Counted from the stretch's first letter, positions 1-7,722 are shown. The stretch is DNA of 64,000 nucleotides from Alteriqipengyuania abyssalis (GCF_019857185.1 NZ_JAHWXP010000002.1:744001-808000); one strand, 5' to 3'. Made by a program: numbers and translations. Notes: generated from the letters alone by a model not told the origin.

Positions 1-96
1 CGCGGCAGCGTTCATCCGGACCATCTGCGCGGACATCGCGCGGTAGCCCATCTGGAACATGCTCATCGGCGCGTTGGTGTTTCCCGGCATGGTCAT
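1..96 (-). CDS. flgC: Flagellar basal-body rod protein FlgC (5' part only)
   Basis: Only the first 32 codons lie in the window; the gene continues off the left edge. The visible N-terminus contains MGYRAMSAQMVRMNAAA, which matches the rod-protein start that normally runs into a SNLANA motif. FlgC is a proximal rod subunit of the flagellar basal body. Its ATG overlaps the flgB stop by four bases (ATGA), so the two genes are translationally coupled. That position directly after flgB is the standard order and supports the call. Confidence 0.75.
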   Translation of the reverse strand, partial: MTMPGNTNAPMSMFQMGYRAMSAQMVRMNAAA

Positions 97-440
97 TCGC
101 CCCTGATCGCGCGGGTCAGCGTTTCGACGCGACCCTTCAGGAAACCGAGCGTGGCGGTGTAGGCGACCGCGTTCTCCGCGAAGGCGGCCTGTTCGGTCCC
201 CATCTCGACGGTGTTGCCGTCGAGGCTGGCCATGGTGGGAATGCGATAGACGGTGGCGCGCTGGGCGGCGCTTTCGCTTTCGCTGCCCGCCAGGCGTGCC
301 TGCAGCGCGGCACCAAAATCGATGTCGCGCGCCTTGTACCCGGGGGTGCCGGCATTGGCGATGTTGGAGCCGAGCACGGCCATGCGTTGCGCACGGACTT
401 CCAGCGCTGCTCCATGGATGCCGAAAAGGCCCTCGTTCAT
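93..440 (-). CDS. flgB: Flagellar basal-body rod protein FlgB
   Basis: A 115-residue protein with the rod signature LGSNIANAGTPGYKARDIDF at residues 23-42, typical of FlgB. It forms part of the proximal rod connecting the MS ring to the distal rod and hook. I chose the ATG at 440 because GGAG lies nine bases upstream; a longer reading from a GTG at 455 would start inside that ribosome binding site. A sigma-54 promoter lies about 40 bases upstream. It is the first gene of a leftward flagellar operon that continues with flgC. Confidence 0.93.
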   Translation of the reverse strand: MNEGLFGIHGAALEVRAQRMAVLGSNIANAGTPGYKARDIDFGAALQARLAGSESESAAQRATVYRIPTMASLDGNTVEMGTEQAAFAENAVAYTATLGFLKGRVETLTRAIRGE

Positions 441-478
441 TGCAATCGTCTCCACGCCTTCGTGTGTCGCTCACAGTA

Positions 479-495
479 AGCAAGGGGCGTGCCAA
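479..495 (-). promoter_or_regulatory. Sigma-54 (-24/-12) promoter for flgB
   Basis: On the minus strand the sequence reads TTGGCACGCCCCTTGCTT: TGGCAC, five bases, then TTGCT, an exact match to the RpoN consensus. It sits about 40 bases before the flgB start. Two more matches occur before flgA and before the transglycosylase gene, so chance is unlikely. Confidence 0.85.
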
Positions 496-582
496 CTTGT
501 GCGAAAGGCGCAGAAACGCGAGGCTTGCCGGGTAGGGCGGCAAGCGATTGCCGGTCGGCGGCAAAAATCGGGCGCTCAACCC

Positions 583-609
583 TGAAACCGCGCGAAACCC
601 TGCCGTTCT
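583..609 (+). promoter_or_regulatory. Sigma-28 (FliA)-type promoter for motA
   Basis: TGAAA, 14 bases, then GCCGTTCT. The flgM promoter has TTAAA, the same 14-base spacing and the identical octamer GCCGTTCT. The predicted transcription start near 615-617 falls on the GTG/ATG start codons of the MotA-type gene, so the transcript would be leaderless or nearly so. Confidence 0.6.
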
Positions 610-622
610 TGTTGCCGTGAAC

Positions 623-1303
623 ATGATTGCGACATTTCTCGACCACTGGTTCGACCCCGCCTCGCTGGGAATCGTGCTGGGCGGCACTGTGCTGGCGACG
701 GTGCTGCGCTGCGGGCTGGCCGAGACGCGGCTGGCACTGGCGAAGATCGCCGCGCTTGCCGCGCGACCCTTCGATCCCGACCGCGCCCGCGCGCAGATGG
801 CGCGGCAGATCCGCGACATTGCGAAAGAGGGCTTCGTGCGGGCGGAGCCGGTCCGGTTCGGCGATGGCGAGTTCGACCATCTGGCCGACGTGCTGATCAG
901 CCGCCGCTCGATCGACGCGCTGCATTGCGAGCATCAGGAGCAGACGCGCGCCCGCGTCGAGGCGGCGCAAACCGCGGTGCATGTGCTGGGCCAGGCGGCG
1001 GAGCTGGCGCCCGTGCTGGGCCTCGCGGGCACGCTGGTTGCGCTGGGCACGATGACGCCGGATGGGACCGCTGGCGGGATGACCGGCGCGATCGCGATGG
1101 CGGTGGTCACTACGCTCTACGGCATTGCCGCCGCGAACTTCCTGTTCAGCCCGCTTGCCGCCGCGATCGAGCGCCGCTCCGCGCGGGAGGAACGCGACCG
1201 TCAGGCGGTGCTCGACTGGCTCGAAAACGGGGTTCGCGCGGCGGCCCCGCGACCGGTCGCCGATCCATCCGCCGGGCGGCGCATCTTGCGGGAAGTGGTG
1301 TGA
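623..1303 (+). CDS. motA: MotA/TolQ/ExbB-type proton channel protein, probable flagellar stator subunit
   Basis: A 226-residue membrane protein. Segment 14-32 resembles the second MotA helix (LGIVLGGTVLATVL). After a charged cytoplasmic loop come helices at about 127-144 (APVLGLAGTLVALG) and 152-178 (TGAIAMAVVTTLYG), the conserved channel-lining pair. It is shorter than classical MotA (about 290 residues) and seems to lack the first helix, so its architecture is TolQ-like. Its place among flagellar genes and a sigma-28-type promoter argue for a stator role. The start could instead be the GTG at 617. It overlaps the MotB-like gene by four bases. Confidence 0.75.
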   Translation: MIATFLDHWFDPASLGIVLGGTVLATVLRCGLAETRLALAKIAALAARPFDPDRARAQMARQIRDIAKEGFVRAEPVRFGDGEFDHLADVLISRRSIDALHCEHQEQTRARVEAAQTAVHVLGQAAELAPVLGLAGTLVALGTMTPDGTAGGMTGAIAMAVVTTLYGIAAANFLFSPLAAAIERRSAREERDRQAVLDWLENGVRAAAPRPVADPSAGRRILREVV

Positions 1304-1734
1304 GCATTCGCGGTCTCACCGGCTGGCAGACCTCGCTGGCGGATCTCTCGCTGATCCTGTTCGCGGTGGTCGCCGCGTCCTATCGCGGGGACCCGGCAGA
1401 GGAGGCTGTGCCGAGGCCCGAGGAGGTCGAGCAGGCGCTCGACGTCGCGCTCGGTCAGCCGATGGCGGTGTTCCGACCGGGTGGCGATGCCGATCTGACC
1501 CGCTGGCTCTCCGCGCAAGAGCTGGACGAGGGCGCGCTCGCGACGGTGATCGTGCGCCACCGGCCCGGCAGTGCGGCGCGTGGGGCGAGCGAGGCCGCGC
1601 GCCTCGCGGATGAGATCGAGCGGGCGGGCCATCATGCGCGGCTGGTGGTCGAAACCTCCGCTGCGCCGGAAACGCTGGTGACGATCGCCCACGACCGGCC
1701 TGATTATGGCACGCAAATTGCAGATACGCGGTGA
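1300..1734 (+). CDS. Truncated MotB-like stator partner
   Basis: A 144-residue protein starting at a GTG that overlaps the upstream stop (GTGA). The N-terminus WQTSLADLSLILFAVVAAS (residues 9-27) matches the MotB transmembrane helix, including an Asp (residue 15) in the position of the proton-carrying Asp of MotB. MotB proteins normally exceed 250 residues and carry a C-terminal OmpA-like peptidoglycan-binding domain. Here the rest is about 110 residues, with only a vague OmpA-like helix (SEAARLADEIERAGHHARLV). Coupling to the MotA-type gene implies a channel pair; how it is anchored to the wall is unclear. An ExbD-like role is the alternative. Confidence 0.6.
   Translation: MSIRGLTGWQTSLADLSLILFAVVAASYRGDPAEEAVPRPEEVEQALDVALGQPMAVFRPGGDADLTRWLSAQELDEGALATVIVRHRPGSAARGASEAARLADEIERAGHHARLVVETSAAPETLVTIAHDRPDYGTQIADTR
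1706..1722 (+). promoter_or_regulatory. Sigma-54 promoter for flgA
   Basis: ATGGCACGCAAATTGCA: TGGCAC, five bases, TTGCA. It lies inside the last codons of the MotB-like gene, 67 bases before the flgA start, and would let flgA be transcribed independently of motAB. Confidence 0.75.
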
Positions 1735-1788
1735 ATAGAGGTGGGCGCGTCGCCCGCCGCGACACGCCAGACCCGGAGCACTGCGATC

Positions 1789-2319
1789 ATGCCCAAGCTT
1801 TCCCCCCTGTTTGCTGGCGGCCTGCTGGCCGCAATCGCTGCCGCATCCCCGGCCATCGCCAGCGGGCCGATGGACCCGGCGGCGATCGACCGTGCGGTGA
1901 TGGAATTCACCGGCGCCGGGATCGGCCAGCCGGGCGGCGCGCGCCTGCCCGTCGATCGGCGGATGCGTCTGAATGCCTGTGGCACGCCGCTGCAGCTCGA
2001 ATGGTTCGGCAAGAACCGCGACAGCGTGCAGGTGCTGTGCCCCGATGCGGGGTGGCGGATCTACGTGGCGGTATCGCAGGGGGCGCAGCAGGCCGCGCTG
2101 GCCGATCAGCCGGGCAGCGGAGAGATCGTGGTCAGTCGGGGCGAGACCGTGGCGATCGTAGTCGAGGGCGGTGGCTTCTCGCTCTCGCGCCAGGCGGTCG
2201 CGCTGGAAGAGGGCGCGATCGGATCGTGGATCAAGGTCCGCCCGGCGCAGGACAGGAAGGCCGAACCGCTGCGCGCGCAGGTCGTCCGCCCCGGCCAGGT
2301 CGCGGTCCGCCTGCGCTGA
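1789..2319 (+). CDS. flgA: Flagellar P-ring assembly chaperone FlgA
   Basis: A 176-residue exported protein. Residues 1-25 form a signal peptide ending in PAIAS. The mature part has the SAF-like C-terminal region expected of FlgA, with ETVAIVVEGGGFSLSRQAVALEEG, where regular family members read GQ.V.l...g..v...g.Al..G. FlgA acts in the periplasm to promote polymerisation of the P ring protein FlgI. The ATG at 1789 is preferred because it is preceded by CCGGAG and begins the signal peptide; an upstream in-frame start at 1741 would mask it. A sigma-54 promoter lies upstream. Confidence 0.85.
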   Translation: MPKLSPLFAGGLLAAIAAASPAIASGPMDPAAIDRAVMEFTGAGIGQPGGARLPVDRRMRLNACGTPLQLEWFGKNRDSVQVLCPDAGWRIYVAVSQGAQQAALADQPGSGEIVVSRGETVAIVVEGGGFSLSRQAVALEEGAIGSWIKVRPAQDRKAEPLRAQVVRPGQVAVRLR

Positions 2320-2363
2320 AATGCGTGCGTTTTGAGCACGGTGAGAAAAAAGTTTCGCGGCCC

Positions 2364-2390
2364 TTAAAGCCATTGCGCAGGTGCCGTTCT
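2364..2390 (+). promoter_or_regulatory. Sigma-28 (FliA)-type promoter for flgM
   Basis: TTAAAG at 2364, then GCCGTTCT at 2383-2390, with 14 bases between TTAAA and the octamer. This resembles the FliA consensus (TAAA, about 15 bases, GCCGATAA). The same octamer and spacing occur before motA. It predicts a leader of about 45 bases before flgM. Confidence 0.65.
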
Positions 2391-2441
2391 AGGGTGTGAA
2401 GCGACCGTTCCATCGAACGGCCATGAGGAAGGACACAAGCA

Positions 2442-2726
2442 ATGCGAGATTTCGGATTGCCGAACATCGGAGGACCAGCTGGCTTGCGCCGCGGCGTCGC
2501 GCCGGTCGAGCGCGTGTCCGCTCCGCAAAAGACGGCCGATCAGGCGGCCAGCACGCAGGGTATGAGCGCGGTTTCGATGCCGGACGCGGGCGACAGCGCT
2601 CCGGTCGACAGCGATCGCGTGGCACGGATTCGCGGCGCGATCGAAAGCGGTGCCTATCCGCTGGTCCCGACCGAGATTGCCGAGGGCATCATCGCCTCCG
2701 GCCTGTTCCAGAATAGCGGCGAGTAA
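2442..2726 (+). CDS. flgM: Anti-sigma-28 factor FlgM
   Basis: A 94-residue protein. The C-terminal half contains DSDRVARIRGAIESGAYPLV, the conserved FlgM segment that binds sigma-28, followed by PTEIAEGII. FlgM holds FliA inactive until the hook is complete and is then exported through the flagellar secretion system. The start follows GAGGAAGG. A sigma-28-type promoter upstream would make it part of a feedback loop with FliA, encoded about 3.7 kb downstream. The next gene is a FlgN-like chaperone, the usual partner. Confidence 0.88.
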   Translation: MRDFGLPNIGGPAGLRRGVAPVERVSAPQKTADQAASTQGMSAVSMPDAGDSAPVDSDRVARIRGAIESGAYPLVPTEIAEGIIASGLFQNSGE

Positions 2727-2736
2727 GAGACCCGGG

Positions 2737-3057
2737 ATGACGACGCGTACTGCCTTGCGGCAAATGCTTGCCCTCCTCGAAGGCGAGCGGCAGGCTCTTG
2801 CCGCCCTCGATATCGACCGGATCAACAATTGTTCGAACGACAAGATGAATCTCTGCGCGCGGCTCGATGAAGTGCGCCCGGAAGATCTGGACGAGGAATG
2901 TCTCGGCCTGCTCGACGCGGTGCGCCGGCTGAACACGATCAACCGCCGTCTGCGCAACCTTATTGCCACCAATGTCCAGGCGCGGATCGACGCGATGGCG
3001 GGCGTTGCGGGCACCTATAATGGCGGGATCGAGCGCCCCGCCGGGCTGTCTTACTGA
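2737..3057 (+). CDS. flgN: FlgN-like flagellar export chaperone
   Basis: A 106-residue, helix-rich protein with no signal peptide. The start at 2737 (MTTRTALRQMLALLEGERQA) follows flgM by ten bases. The pattern of an N-terminal helix with L..ll..E..al..lD fits FlgN, the cytoplasmic chaperone for hook-associated proteins FlgK and FlgL, and the position right after flgM is the classic arrangement. Sequence similarity in this family is weak, so the call leans on context. Confidence 0.7.
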   Translation: MTTRTALRQMLALLEGERQALAALDIDRINNCSNDKMNLCARLDEVRPEDLDEECLGLLDAVRRLNTINRRLRNLIATNVQARIDAMAGVAGTYNGGIERPAGLSY

Positions 3058-3083
3058 CTCAGGGGCTGCCGCCCGGACCTTAA

Positions 3084-3100
3084 CTGGCACGAAGATTGCT
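3084..3100 (+). promoter_or_regulatory. Sigma-54 promoter for the transglycosylase-flhA-fliA operon
   Basis: CTGGCACGAAGATTGCT: TGGCAC, five bases, TTGCT, exact RpoN consensus. The start would fall near 3111, giving a leader of about 20 bases that contains the CCGGAGGT ribosome site before the GTG at 3134. The operon below ends with fliA, placing sigma-28 under sigma-54 control. Confidence 0.85.
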
Positions 3101-3133
3101 TAGTACCTTCGGAAGTTCAGTTCCGGAGGTCCA

Positions 3134-4051
3134 GTGCCCACCGCAAGTCCAGTACCTGCCGCAAGCCCCGCGCAAGCGCCTGCCGCTCCGACACGCTCGG
3201 CGGACGTGCGAACCGCGATTGCGCGTGCATCCGAGAAGACCGGGGTCGATTTCGATTACCTGCTGGCGCAGGCGCGGCTCGAATCCGGATTGGACCCTGA
3301 TGCCAAGGCGCGCACCTCCAGCGCCACGGGCCTGTACCAGTTCATCGATTCCACCTGGTTGCGCACGATGGACCGGCACGGCTCCAAATACGGTTATGCC
3401 TGGGCCAGCGACCGGATCGACCCGCGCGGCGGCGTGTCCGATGCGGGCACCCGCGCACAGCTGCTCTCGCTGCGTTACGATGCTGATACCTCCGCGCTGA
3501 TGGCGGCCGAGCTGGCGCGCGAGAATACCGACGGCCTGCGCGGCGTGCTGGGCCGCGAGCCCGAACCTGCCGAGCTCTATCTCGCCCACTTCCTCGGCCT
3601 CGGCGGGGCGCAGACCTTCCTCAACGCCTATCGCACCGATGCGGGCCAGTCGGCCCCGGCACTGATGCCCAAGGCCGCCGCCGCCAACCGCCCGATCTTC
3701 TACGACCGGGGCCGTCCGCGCTCGGTCGCCGAGGTGATGAGCCTGCTGCAGACCAAGGTCGCCAACGCGATGGACCAGGGCGGCGCGATGCCGTTCACAC
3801 CCGGCACCGTCCCCGCGACCGGCGGCCTGTCGCAGGAATTCGCCCAGGCGCGCTACGCCAGCACCGCGATGATGCCGGGGCGCAGCGCGCGCGCGGTGGC
3901 GATCGCCGCAACCGATGGCCCACAGACGCGCCCGTCCATGGCGGAGACGTTGCGCTCCACCTTCAGGGGCAGTGATTCGGGCGGTGTGGGCGGACGCGCG
4001 CGTGCCCGGATCGATGAAGCCTACTCCAAATTCGCGGCGCTCGGCCTGTGA
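3134..4051 (+). CDS. Flagellum-associated lytic transglycosylase (SLT domain)
   Basis: A 305-residue protein starting with GTG after a strong CCGGAGGT site. Residues 24-130 form an SLT-type lysozyme-like domain: LAQARLESGLDP with the probable catalytic Glu50, then SSATGLYQFIDSTW. After it comes an Ala/Pro-rich tail to residue 305 without a recognisable domain. No clear signal peptide is visible: the N-terminus is Pro/Ala-rich and unstructured, so export may use the flagellar apparatus. It probably opens peptidoglycan for the rod. It overlaps flhA by four bases, which ties it to flagellar assembly. Confidence 0.82.
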   Translation: MPTASPVPAASPAQAPAAPTRSADVRTAIARASEKTGVDFDYLLAQARLESGLDPDAKARTSSATGLYQFIDSTWLRTMDRHGSKYGYAWASDRIDPRGGVSDAGTRAQLLSLRYDADTSALMAAELARENTDGLRGVLGREPEPAELYLAHFLGLGGAQTFLNAYRTDAGQSAPALMPKAAAANRPIFYDRGRPRSVAEVMSLLQTKVANAMDQGGAMPFTPGTVPATGGLSQEFAQARYASTAMMPGRSARAVAIAATDGPQTRPSMAETLRSTFRGSDSGGVGGRARARIDEAYSKFAALGL

Positions 4052-6183
4052 AGCTGCCTGGCTTCATCTCGCCCGCGCTCGCGCTTCCCGCCGGGATTCT
4101 CGCGATCATCCTGCTGATGGTCGTGCCGATCCCGTCGCTGATGCTCGACCTGTTTTTCGTGCTCAATATCGCGCTGTCGGTCTCGATCCTGATGGCGGCG
4201 ATGAATGCGCAAAAGCCGCTCGACTTCTCGTCCTTCCCCTCGGTCCTGCTGTTTGCCACGCTGATGCGCCTCGCATTGAACGTCGCATCGACCCGCATCG
4301 TGCTGCTCAACGGGCACGAGGGCGGCGCGGCGGCGGGCAAGGTGATCGAGGCCTTCGGCGAATTCCTGATCGGCGGCAATTTCGCGGTCGGGCTGATCGT
4401 GTTCATCATCCTGACCATCATCAACATGGTGGTGGTGACCAAGGGCGCGGGCCGCGTGTCCGAAGTGACCGCGCGCTTCACCCTCGACGCCCTGCCGGGC
4501 AAGCAGATGGCGATCGACGCCGATCTCGCCGCCGGGCTGATGACCGCCGAGGAAGCCAAGGCCCGCCGCCGCGAAATCGCGACCGAGGCCGATTTCTACG
4601 GCTCGATGGATGGTGCCAGCAAGTTTGTGAAGGGCGATGCGATCGCCGCGCTGCTGATCCTGTTCGTCAACGTCATCGCCGGCCTGGTGCTGGGCATGGC
4701 GAGCCACGGGCTGAGCGCGGGCGAGGCCGGATCGCTCTACGTCACGCTGGCGGTGGGCGATGCGCTGGTCGCATCGATCCCCGCGCTGCTGCTGTCGATC
4801 GCCGCCGCGGTGATCGTCACCCGCGTGTCCGACACCCGCGACCTGACCGGCCAGATCGGCGGCCAGCTGGCCGATTCCAAGATCTGGCTGCCGGTCGGCG
4901 TGATCCTGGGCGCGATCGGTTGCATTCCTGCGATGCCGCAGATGATCTTCCTGCCGCTGGCGGGAGGCGCGCTGCTGCTGTGGCGCGGGCTCAAGAAGCG
5001 CGAGATCGCCGCGGCGATCATCGTTCCCGAGCCCGAGGAAAAGCCCGATCCCTCGCGGATCACCATTGGCGAGGTGTCGGACCAGACGCTGGTCACGATC
5101 CAGCTCGGCTACGGCCTCGTCCAGCTGGCCGACGACAGGAAAGGCGCGCCGCTGGTCGCCCGCCTCACGGGCCTGCGCAAGCAGATGTGCCAGGCCTTCG
5201 GTTTCGTCGTCCCGCAGTTCCGCATCGCCGACAGCTTCGACATCGCGCCCGACCAGTACCGGATTATGCTCGGCGGAGCGCCGGTCGGTTCGGGCACGCT
5301 GCGCAGCGGCAAGCTGCTCGCGATCGACACCGGCGAGGTGCTCGATTCGCATGTCCTCGCAGGCGAACCCACCAAGGACCCGAGCTTCGGCTGCGATGCC
5401 AAGTGGATCGATGAGGGTTCGCGCGATCTCGCGGTGGCCGAAGGTTATCTGGTGGTCGACCCGGAAAGCGTCATCGCCACGCAGGTCCACCAGCTGCTGG
5501 CAGGCCGCGCGGCCGAGCTGCTGGGGCCGGACCAGGTGCGCGAACTGCTCGACCTGCTGCGCGAACGCCATGCGCAGCTGATCGACACGATCACTCCGCA
5601 GCCGCTCTCGCTCGCTGCGATCACCGCGGTCCTCAAGGCGCTGCTGGCGGACGGCATCTCGCTCACCCATTCGGTGCGCGTGTTCTCCAGCCTGTCGCAG
5701 GCCGCGCAGCGGACGAACGACCCGGCGCAGATCGTCGAGCTGATGCGCGCGGATCTCGGCTCGATGCTGGTCGGCACGATCTGCGGCCCGGACGAGCGTC
5801 TGCCCGTGCTGACCCTCGCCGCGCGGCTGGAGGAGATGGTCGTGGGCGGAATGCAGGACCCGACCACGGGCGAGATCGTGATCGAGCCCGATCTCGCCCG
5901 CTCGATCGGCGAGCGGATTTCGGCGCTGCTCAATTCCCGCCCGCAAGGCGCGCTGACCCCGGCCCTGGTGGTCCAGCCGCGCGCCCGCCGCGCGCTCGCC
6001 AGCCTGCTCAAGCTGCGTGCGCCGGGGCTGCTGGTCCTCTCGATCAACGAACTGCCTGCTGCGCAGCCGATCGAGGTGATCGCCGTCATCGGTGACGATG
6101 CCGAGGCGGCACCGCAGCAGCCGCAATTGCCGCCGCCCGACCAGACCCAGCACATGCAGCCGCAAGAGGCACTTGCCGCATGA
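4048..6183 (+). CDS. flhA: Flagellar export apparatus protein FlhA
   Basis: A 711-residue protein of normal family length. The N-terminal 330 residues are membrane helices. Residues 136-160 carry the FHIPEP signature (VSEVTARFTLDALPGKQMAI). The C-terminal half is the cytoplasmic domain that docks export chaperones and substrates. The start is a GTG overlapping the transglycosylase stop (GTGA), and the stop overlaps the fliA ATG. FlhA is a core membrane component of the flagellar type III export gate. The last 30 residues are Pro/Gln-rich. Confidence 0.97.
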   Translation: MKLPGFISPALALPAGILAIILLMVVPIPSLMLDLFFVLNIALSVSILMAAMNAQKPLDFSSFPSVLLFATLMRLALNVASTRIVLLNGHEGGAAAGKVIEAFGEFLIGGNFAVGLIVFIILTIINMVVVTKGAGRVSEVTARFTLDALPGKQMAIDADLAAGLMTAEEAKARRREIATEADFYGSMDGASKFVKGDAIAALLILFVNVIAGLVLGMASHGLSAGEAGSLYVTLAVGDALVASIPALLLSIAAAVIVTRVSDTRDLTGQIGGQLADSKIWLPVGVILGAIGCIPAMPQMIFLPLAGGALLLWRGLKKREIAAAIIVPEPEEKPDPSRITIGEVSDQTLVTIQLGYGLVQLADDRKGAPLVARLTGLRKQMCQAFGFVVPQFRIADSFDIAPDQYRIMLGGAPVGSGTLRSGKLLAIDTGEVLDSHVLAGEPTKDPSFGCDAKWIDEGSRDLAVAEGYLVVDPESVIATQVHQLLAGRAAELLGPDQVRELLDLLRERHAQLIDTITPQPLSLAAITAVLKALLADGISLTHSVRVFSSLSQAAQRTNDPAQIVELMRADLGSMLVGTICGPDERLPVLTLAARLEEMVVGGMQDPTTGEIVIEPDLARSIGERISALLNSRPQGALTPALVVQPRARRALASLLKLRAPGLLVLSINELPAAQPIEVIAVIGDDAEAAPQQPQLPPPDQTQHMQPQEALAA

Positions 6184-6902
6184 AGCACGACCAAGCCCTT
6201 TTCGCCGTCCGCCATGCCTATAGCTCCACCGTGCAGGAGAAGGTGACGCAGTTCCTCCCGCTCGTGCGCAAGCTCGCGTGGTATTACGAGGGGCATGGCA
6301 GCGCGACGGTCGACGTCGACGACCTGATGCAGGTCGGGATGATGGCGCTGACCGAGGCTGCGCAGCGCCACGACCGGCCGAGCGACGATGGCTTTGCCGC
6401 CTATGCCAAGATGCGCGTGCGCGGCGCGATGGTCGACCTGCTGCGCGGCCAGTCGCACCGCCCGCGCAGTGCCGCGGCATGGACCCGCAAGCGCGATGTC
6501 GCCGAACAGACATTGCGGACCGAGCTGGGTCGCGCGCCCAATGCGGCGGAAATGGCGCAGGCGATGGAAATGCCGCTCGACCGCTACGAATCGATGCGCC
6601 TTGCCGCCTCGACCAGCGCGACCTCGATCGACGAGTGCTATTCGGACAGCGATACCGCCTTCAGCGACCACCGGCCCGATCCCGAAGCCAACCTGCTTGC
6701 CAGCGAGGATAGCGGCGTGCTCGCGCAGGCGATCGGCGCTCTGCCCGAACGCCTGCAGCTGGTTCTCAAGCTCTATTTCATCGAGGAACTAAACCTCAAC
6801 GAGATCGCCGCCGTGCTCGGCGTCAGTGTGCCGCGCGTCCACCAGCTGAAGGCCGATGCGCTGAAGAAAGCGCGGTTGGCGATGGTTTCTCAGGTCGAAT
6901 AG
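6180..6902 (+). CDS. fliA: Flagellar sigma factor FliA (sigma-28)
   Basis: A 240-residue sigma-70-family protein without region 1.1. Region 2 includes DVDDLMQVGMMALTEAAQRH at about 44-64; region 3 follows (RTELGRAPNAAEMAQAM); region 4 near 190-232 has LNEIAAVLGVSVPRVHQLKADAL, a helix-turn-helix for the -35 element. It directs RNA polymerase to late flagellar genes. It is coupled to flhA (ATGA) and would be transcribed from the sigma-54 promoter at 3084. Its likely inhibitor, FlgM, is encoded at 2442. Confidence 0.96.
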   Translation: MKHDQALFAVRHAYSSTVQEKVTQFLPLVRKLAWYYEGHGSATVDVDDLMQVGMMALTEAAQRHDRPSDDGFAAYAKMRVRGAMVDLLRGQSHRPRSAAAWTRKRDVAEQTLRTELGRAPNAAEMAQAMEMPLDRYESMRLAASTSATSIDECYSDSDTAFSDHRPDPEANLLASEDSGVLAQAIGALPERLQLVLKLYFIEELNLNEIAAVLGVSVPRVHQLKADALKKARLAMVSQVE

Positions 6903-6969
6903 CCGCGCGCCCGGGTGCGTTAGGGGGCCTTCGGGACGAACAGTTTGCACTGCAGCATTGGTTGCCCCT

Positions 6970-7722
6970 ATGTCTGTGGGCATGGCCGCAGCCGATCTCG
7001 CCCCGCCTCCGGATCTGACAGCGATTTCCAGCCCGGCGCTGTTTCTCGACTTCGACGGCACGCTGGTCGAACTGGCCGATAGCCCCGATGCGATCGACGT
7101 ACCCGGGCATCTGGCCTCCGCGCTCGAACGCAAGGCGAGGGAGCTGGACGGGCGGCTGGCGCTGGTCTCGGGCCGCCATATCGCCGATCTGCGCAAATAC
7201 CTGCCGCACTGCGCGATCGTGATGAGCGGCTCGCACGGGGCCGAGGTGACGAGCCCGGACGGCTCGCCGGTCAGCGAACACGCGCCGCCCTCGCTCCATG
7301 ACGAAGCATGGGATGCGGCCCGCGCATTCGAGCGCTCCACCCACGGCCTGCTGCTGGAGCGCAAGACGCTGGGGCTGGGGCTGCACTATCGCGACTGCCC
7401 CGATCGAAGGGACGATATCCGCGCCTTCGCGCAGGACCTTGCGCGCCAGCACGGCCTGCATGTGCGCGAGGGGAAGATGGTGGTCGAACTGGCGACCACG
7501 GATAGCGACAAGGGCGTCGGTCTGCGGGCGATCATGGGCGATCCGCCGTTTGCAGGAGGCACCCCTGTCTTCCTCGGCGACGATACCACCGATGAAGACG
7601 GGTTTCGCGCCGCGCAGGAACTAGGCGGGTTCGGTGTGCTTGTGGGAGAACCACGAGAAACCGCCGCCCGATATCGTCTGCCGGGCGTCGAGGCGGTGCA
7701 CCAATGGCTGGAGCTTGCATGA
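6970..7722 (+). CDS. otsB: Trehalose-6-phosphate phosphatase OtsB
   Basis: A 250-residue HAD-superfamily phosphatase. Motif I is LFLDFDGTL, with nucleophile Asp27 and acid/base Asp29; the late motif FLGDDTTDEDGF (about 202-213) supplies the Mg2+-binding Asp residues. It removes phosphate from trehalose 6-phosphate made by OtsA, encoded two genes downstream. The start is uncertain: ATGs at 6970 and 6982 are both possible and neither has a good ribosome site. The stop overlaps the next gene (ATGA). No promoter could be assigned confidently in the 67 bases after fliA. Confidence 0.93.
   Translation: MSVGMAAADLAPPPDLTAISSPALFLDFDGTLVELADSPDAIDVPGHLASALERKARELDGRLALVSGRHIADLRKYLPHCAIVMSGSHGAEVTSPDGSPVSEHAPPSLHDEAWDAARAFERSTHGLLLERKTLGLGLHYRDCPDRRDDIRAFAQDLARQHGLHVREGKMVVELATTDSDKGVGLRAIMGDPPFAGGTPVFLGDDTTDEDGFRAAQELGGFGVLVGEPRETAARYRLPGVEAVHQWLELA

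Noticed and set aside
4021-6513. An 830-codon minus-strand frame opposite flhA-fliA
   Set aside because: The product is His/Arg/Gln-rich with no recognisable domain; flhA and fliA on the other strand are certain.
6903-6969. General-stress promoter before otsB
   Set aside because: Only GGGAC was found without a matching -10; transcription may read through from fliA or start elsewhere.
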